This document shows positions 6,312 to 8,084 of a stretch of 8,084 nt of DNA, one piece after another (position 1 is the stretch's first letter; each line of letters starts with the position of its first letter). Source of the DNA: a bacterium (GTDB taxonomy: Bacteria > Patescibacteriota > Minisyncoccia > Phycocordibacterales > VMEP01); assembly GCA_030699625.1 (NCBI GenBank), contig JAUYLU010000016.1:1-8084 (forward strand), given 5' to 3'. A program made the position numbers and the translations under genes. The notes beneath the pieces are model-generated. The model ran no database searches, had not been told where the DNA came from, and was given only the letters and a program-made list of their open reading frames with translations.

Positions 6312-6345
6312 AAAAAACTCCGTGTGTGTACGGAGTTTTTTGTTT
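6312..6345 (+). terminator. Intrinsic terminator of the structured RNA
   Basis: AAAAAACTCCGT (6312-6323) and ACGGAGTTTTTT (6330-6341) form a perfect 12-bp stem with loop GTGTGT. TTTTTTGTTTT runs through and past it. The A/T symmetry means it could also stop transcription from the other side. Confidence 0.9.
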
Positions 6346-6491
6346 TATATTTCGACGCGGAGCGTCGGCCCTATGTGGGCAGAAAACAAAAACGGCCGGA
6401 GACGGATCGCCGCGAGCACGCGGTGACGTCGAGGCGGGCCCGCGAACAACCTGTGGTCAGGTTGATTCGTGGGTTTTGTTTTGGGGAATAT
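6346..6491 (+). ncRNA. Second structured-RNA candidate between two terminators
   Basis: Hairpins are CGACGC-GGA-GCGTCG (about 6353-6367), CCGCG-AGCA-CGCGG (6410-6423) and CAACCT-GTGGTC-AGGTTG (6447-6464). A long-range pairing AAAACAAAA (6383-6391) with TTTTGTTTT (6474-6482) encloses the last two. TATATT at 6346-6351, just after the preceding T-run, could be its -10 box, but no -35 is clear. It ends in another terminator. The two overlapping reading frames here look non-coding. It may be a small RNA or simply a folded spacer. Confidence 0.35.
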
Positions 6492-6516
6492 GCCCGTGCA
6501 GCACGCGGGCTTTTTT
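6492..6516 (+). terminator. Intrinsic terminator just upstream of the first TPR gene
   Basis: A GC-rich stem, GCCCG (6492-6496) with CGGGC (6506-6510), extends inward by a G-U and a G-C pair and is followed by six T. The T-run merges with the extended -10 promoter of the next gene, so upstream RNA ends within about 15 bases of the next gene's first codon. Confidence 0.75.
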
Positions 6517-6524
6517 GCTAGAAT
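6516..6524 (+). promoter_or_regulatory. Extended -10 promoter for a leaderless TPR mRNA
   Basis: TGCTAGAAT is a TG-C extension plus -10 hexamer TAGAAT (6519-6524). Exactly six bases separate it from the ATG at 6531, so the expected transcription start is at or next to the A of the start codon. There is no Shine-Dalgarno. The second TPR gene has the same arrangement. Confidence 0.65.
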
Positions 6525-6530
6525 GCCCCC

Positions 6531-7298
6531 ATGTTTCCTCTATTGACCATGCGGAATGTCGTCATTTTCTCGGTTTTTGTCCTGCTTGCGGCAACCGGGG
6601 TCCTTTCCTATAGCGGCAAATGGACGGCCATCTTCGGCGGGGGGGGCGGGAAGTCCGCAACCGGCGCCGGCTATACCATTGAGGAGATACCGATCGAGAA
6701 AACTATCCCCCCGCCCGACTACAACCGGCAGGTGAAGTTCGCCGCGGGCACTTCCGAGGAGGTTAAAAAGGCGGTGATGCTCAATATTACTGACCTGACG
6801 GGCCGCCTCAAAAAGAGTACCCTCGACTCCGAAGCCTGGCTCAACCTGGGCACCATGTACAAGATAGCGGGGGATTACGAGGGGGCGAGGGTCATCTGGG
6901 AGTATTTGAGCGCCGTAAGCCCCGGCAACTATCCCTCGTTCGCCAATCTTGGGAATCTCTACCACCATTACCTCAACGATTACCAGAAGGCGGAGCAGAA
7001 TTACCTGAGAGCGATAGGGAACAATAGGGCCTTTATCGACGGCTACCGCTCGCTCTATGAGCTCTATCGCTATTCCTATGCCGCGAAGGCGTCCGAGGCG
7101 CCCAAAATTCTCCTCGCGGGCATTGCGGCGAACCCGTCGAGCACCGACCTCCTCATTCTCCTTGCCGGGTACTACAAGGAAAAAGACGACATGGCAAATG
7201 CGCGCACGTATTATGAAAAGGCGCTTGCGCTTGCCGAGAAGAATGGGAATACCGCGCTCGCGGCGAGCCTCCGGGCGGAAATCGAGTCGTTGCGCTAG
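6531..7298 (+). CDS. Membrane-anchored TPR protein (longer paralog)
   Basis: Residues 8-26 of this 255-aa protein (RNVVIFSVFVLLAATGVLS) form an uncleaved signal anchor. A Gly-run (36-40) and a Pro-rich spacer to about residue 65 follow, so the rest probably lies outside the membrane. Helical tetratricopeptide repeats start near residue 99: DSEAWLNLGTMYKIAGDYEGA (99-119 and on to 132), NYPSFANLGNLYHHYLNDYQKAEQNYLRAI (133-162), a degenerate unit (about 170-203) and DLLILLAGYYKEKDDMANARTYYEKAL (206-232). TPRs usually scaffold protein complexes; the partner is unknown and no catalytic motif is visible. Start 6531 is preferred because of the leaderless promoter; Met7 (6549) is the alternative. The gene is followed at 44 bases by a clear paralog. 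Involvement in envelope assembly or trafficking is only a guess from the topology. Confidence 0.88.
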   Translation: MFPLLTMRNVVIFSVFVLLAATGVLSYSGKWTAIFGGGGGKSATGAGYTIEEIPIEKTIPPPDYNRQVKFAAGTSEEVKKAVMLNITDLTGRLKKSTLDSEAWLNLGTMYKIAGDYEGARVIWEYLSAVSPGNYPSFANLGNLYHHYLNDYQKAEQNYLRAIGNNRAFIDGYRSLYELYRYSYAAKASEAPKILLAGIAANPSSTDLLILLAGYYKEKDDMANARTYYEKALALAEKNGNTALAASLRAEIESLR

Positions 7299-7303
7299 CC
7301 TTT

Positions 7304-7327
7304 GGGGATTCTTTCCCCGCCATTTTT
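7304..7327 (+). terminator. Short terminator-like hairpin between the TPR genes
   Basis: GGGGA (7304-7308) pairs with TCCCC (7314-7318) around a TTCTT loop. GCCA and five T follow. The stem is short and the T-run slightly displaced, so it is probably leaky. As at 6492-6516, the T-run leads straight into the next extended -10 box. Confidence 0.5.
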
Positions 7328-7335
7328 GCTAAAAT
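7327..7335 (+). promoter_or_regulatory. Extended -10 promoter for the second leaderless TPR mRNA
   Basis: TGCTAAAAT holds a TG-C extension and -10 hexamer TAAAAT (7330-7335). It is again six bases from the ATG at 7342, with a T-run immediately upstream. Sequence and spacing match the promoter at 6516-6524, and no Shine-Dalgarno is present. Confidence 0.65.
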
Positions 7336-7341
7336 GTCCTA

Positions 7342-7848
7342 ATGAACTGGATGCGGACGGCGGCGTGGCTTTTGGTGCTTCTCGTGGCAACCGGCGCCTA
7401 CTTCTATTACGCCGGGGGAGGGGCGGGGTACTTCAGTCTTAAGGAAATCGGGCTGAAAGGCGGAACAAGGGTTCCGCTCGTCCTCCCCGAAGGCATCGCC
7501 TTCGGGGAGGACGTACCTCTCGGCGCGCGCGCCGCCATCTCGGACAAAGTGGCCGCCCTTCGCGCCGCTGTCGAGGAAAATCCATCGGATGCGGCCTTAT
7601 GGTCGAAGCTCGCCATGCAGTACAGTATGGCGGGGGATTTCGAACGGTGTCGCGCGGTGTGGGAGCACATTCTCACGCTCGCTCCGAACGATGTCATCGC
7701 CCTCTATAGCCTCGGCTACCTTTATCAGTTCCGCGTGCGGGACGAATCCACAGCCAAGGATTACTATGAAGCGGCCCTCGCCGAAGCCAGGAAGTCGGGG
7801 AGCCCGCTCGAGAAAAGCGCCCGGGAGAACCTGGCCCTCATTAAATAA
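7342..7848 (+). CDS. Membrane-anchored TPR protein (shorter paralog)
   Basis: This 168-aa protein has an N-terminal membrane segment at about residues 5-23 (RTAAWLLVLLVATGAYFYY). A Gly-rich turn and a spacer with a Pro-containing strand (to about 62) follow, then two tetratricopeptide repeats: DAALWSKLAMQYSMAGDFERC (83-103 and on to 116) and DVIALYSLGYLYQFRVRDES plus AKDYYEAAL (117-146). The first repeat aligns directly with residues 99-132 of the preceding protein (A-W...L...Y..AGD[YF]E..R..WE...). The two are therefore tandem duplicates that have diverged, with repeats lost in this copy or gained in the other. It has its own predicted leaderless promoter, so the pair need not be one operon. 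Start 7342 follows from promoter spacing; Met4 (7351) is possible. Binding partner unknown. Confidence 0.87.
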   Translation: MNWMRTAAWLLVLLVATGAYFYYAGGGAGYFSLKEIGLKGGTRVPLVLPEGIAFGEDVPLGARAAISDKVAALRAAVEENPSDAALWSKLAMQYSMAGDFERCRAVWEHILTLAPNDVIALYSLGYLYQFRVRDESTAKDYYEAALAEARKSGSPLEKSARENLALIK

Positions 7849-7853
7849 AAACG

Positions 7854-7994
7854 ATGCTCAAGAGCTTTTTCCGCTTCGCCTTCGGCTTCCTCGCCCTCGT
7901 CCTCATCGGCCTCGGCGCCCTCGCCCTCACTTCCTTCGCCGCGCCCTATCTTGGAAACACCAAAGCCGCCGTCCTTTCCGCCTTTGAATTTTAA
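7854..7994 (+). CDS. 46-aa single-pass membrane miniprotein
   Basis: An ATG five bases after the stop of the TPR gene opens a 46-codon frame: MLKSFFRFAFGFLALVLIG, then further hydrophobic residues to about 30 (LGALALTSFAAPY), then a short polar tail ending FEF. Basic residues near the N-terminus (Lys3, Arg7) followed by about 22 apolar residues fit one membrane span. Codons are strongly C/G-ending (CTC, GCC, TTC), matching the neighbours, which supports real coding despite the size. No Shine-Dalgarno is seen, so translation is probably coupled to the upstream gene; alternatively TAAATA at 7842-7847 could serve as a -10 box at the same six-base spacing as the TPR promoters. It may be a small membrane partner of the TPR proteins or a very short signal-anchored peptide. 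Function not known. Confidence 0.55.
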   Translation: MLKSFFRFAFGFLALVLIGLGALALTSFAAPYLGNTKAAVLSAFEF

Positions 7995-8004
7995 ACAAAG
8001 TTTT

Positions 8005-8013
8005 TGATAGAGT
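8005..8013 (+). promoter_or_regulatory. Extended -10-like element at the right end
   Basis: TGATAGAGT (TG-A plus TAGAGT, 8008-8013) follows five T. It repeats the T-run/extended -10 design seen before both TPR genes. Here the predicted start is followed by a leader of about 20 bases that contains AGGAGG at 8024-8029. Confidence 0.4.
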
Positions 8014-8039
8014 TTCTTCGATTAGGAGGCGAGGAAACA

Positions 8040-8084
8040 TTGGCTATAACAATAAACGATGCTATAGCATCGTTTATTGTTATA
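8040..8084 (+). CDS. Possible start of a further gene (partial, runs off the window)
   Basis: A consensus Shine-Dalgarno, AGGAGG (8024-8029), lies ten bases before a TTG at 8040. The frame from there stays open to the edge and reads MAITINDAIASFIVI. The second half of this peptide is encoded by the right arm of a perfect palindrome and may be an assembly artefact, in which case only about nine residues are real. The strong ribosome site and upstream promoter-like element are the main support. Product unknown. Confidence 0.3.
   Translation, partial: MAITINDAIASFIVI
8045..8084. repeat. Perfect 40-bp palindrome ending at the window edge
   Basis: The 20 bases at 8045-8064 are the exact reverse complement of 8065-8084, with no loop (centre GCTA|TAGC). 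No T-run follows because the sequence ends. The match stops exactly where the window stops, which is typical of a contig that folds back on itself at its end. A real cruciform, operator or telomere-like hairpin is the alternative. Confidence 0.9.

Noticed and set aside
6035..6313. 92-codon minus-strand frame through the structured RNA
   Set aside because: It lies across two terminators and long stems, with no ribosome site and no protein-like pattern.
6252..6613. Two plus-strand frames (6252-6521 and 6326-6613) before the TPR gene
   Set aside because: They cross terminators. The second overlaps the start of the TPR gene in another frame, and both have Cys/Arg-rich, non-protein-like sequence.
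7589..7987. 132-codon frame overlapping the second TPR gene and the miniprotein
   Set aside because: Frame-shifted shadow, rich in Arg, Pro and Ser, as expected from reading C/G-ending codons out of frame.

Overview
The window looks like a fragment of a Patescibacteria (Candidate Phyla Radiation, probably Parcubacteria-type) genome. This is inferred from the style of the proteins, not from a marker gene. The largest gene is a Sec-exported surface protein that combines a peptidoglycan-binding-like N-terminal domain, a Cys-bounded linker, serial Thr/Ser/Gly-rich beta modules and a W-N-G...G-L-P C-terminal tail. That combination is familiar from S-layer-like proteins of this group. GC-rich coding DNA alternates with AT-rich, hairpin-dense spacers. 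The odd length (8084 bp), a gene cut at the left edge and a perfect palindrome ending exactly at the right edge suggest that the right end is a contig end.

Layout: (1) 1-815, minus strand: the N-terminal third of the DNA translocase FtsK, running off the left edge. (2) 816-1148: a divergent AT-rich spacer with inverted and direct repeats and promoters for both directions. (3) 1149-1961: a 270-aa protein with a C-terminal winged helix, preceded and invaded by a repeated TATAAAGGACA-type motif. (4) 1962-2517: a spacer with nested hairpins, a good promoter and a long, highly folded leader or small RNA. (5) 2518-5985: the 1155-aa S-layer-like protein, closed by a strong intrinsic terminator. (6) 5986-6530: a 545-base non-coding region holding two successive structured-RNA candidates, each ending in an intrinsic terminator. 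(7) 6531-7994: two tandem paralogous membrane-anchored TPR proteins and a 46-codon membrane miniprotein. (8) 7995-8084: a promoter, a strong Shine-Dalgarno and what may be the start of another gene, ending in a 40-bp perfect palindrome.

FtsK (chromosome segregation and division), the surface-layer protein and the TPR anchors all act at the cell envelope, but nothing shows a single operon. Most units have their own promoter and terminator. The most unusual points are: (a) the repeated TATAAAGGACA motif around and inside the winged-helix gene, read in two frames and with near-helical spacing upstream, which suggests an autoregulatory operator array; (b) the terminator-bounded structured RNAs between the S-layer gene and the TPR genes; (c) the T-run/extended -10/ATG arrangement with identical 6-nt spacing at both TPR genes, which predicts leaderless mRNAs whose promoters are fused to the upstream terminator; and (d) the folded leader in front of the S-layer gene, whose Shine-Dalgarno-like sequence lies unusually far from the start codon. 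No CRISPR array, transposase, tRNA or rRNA was recognised.
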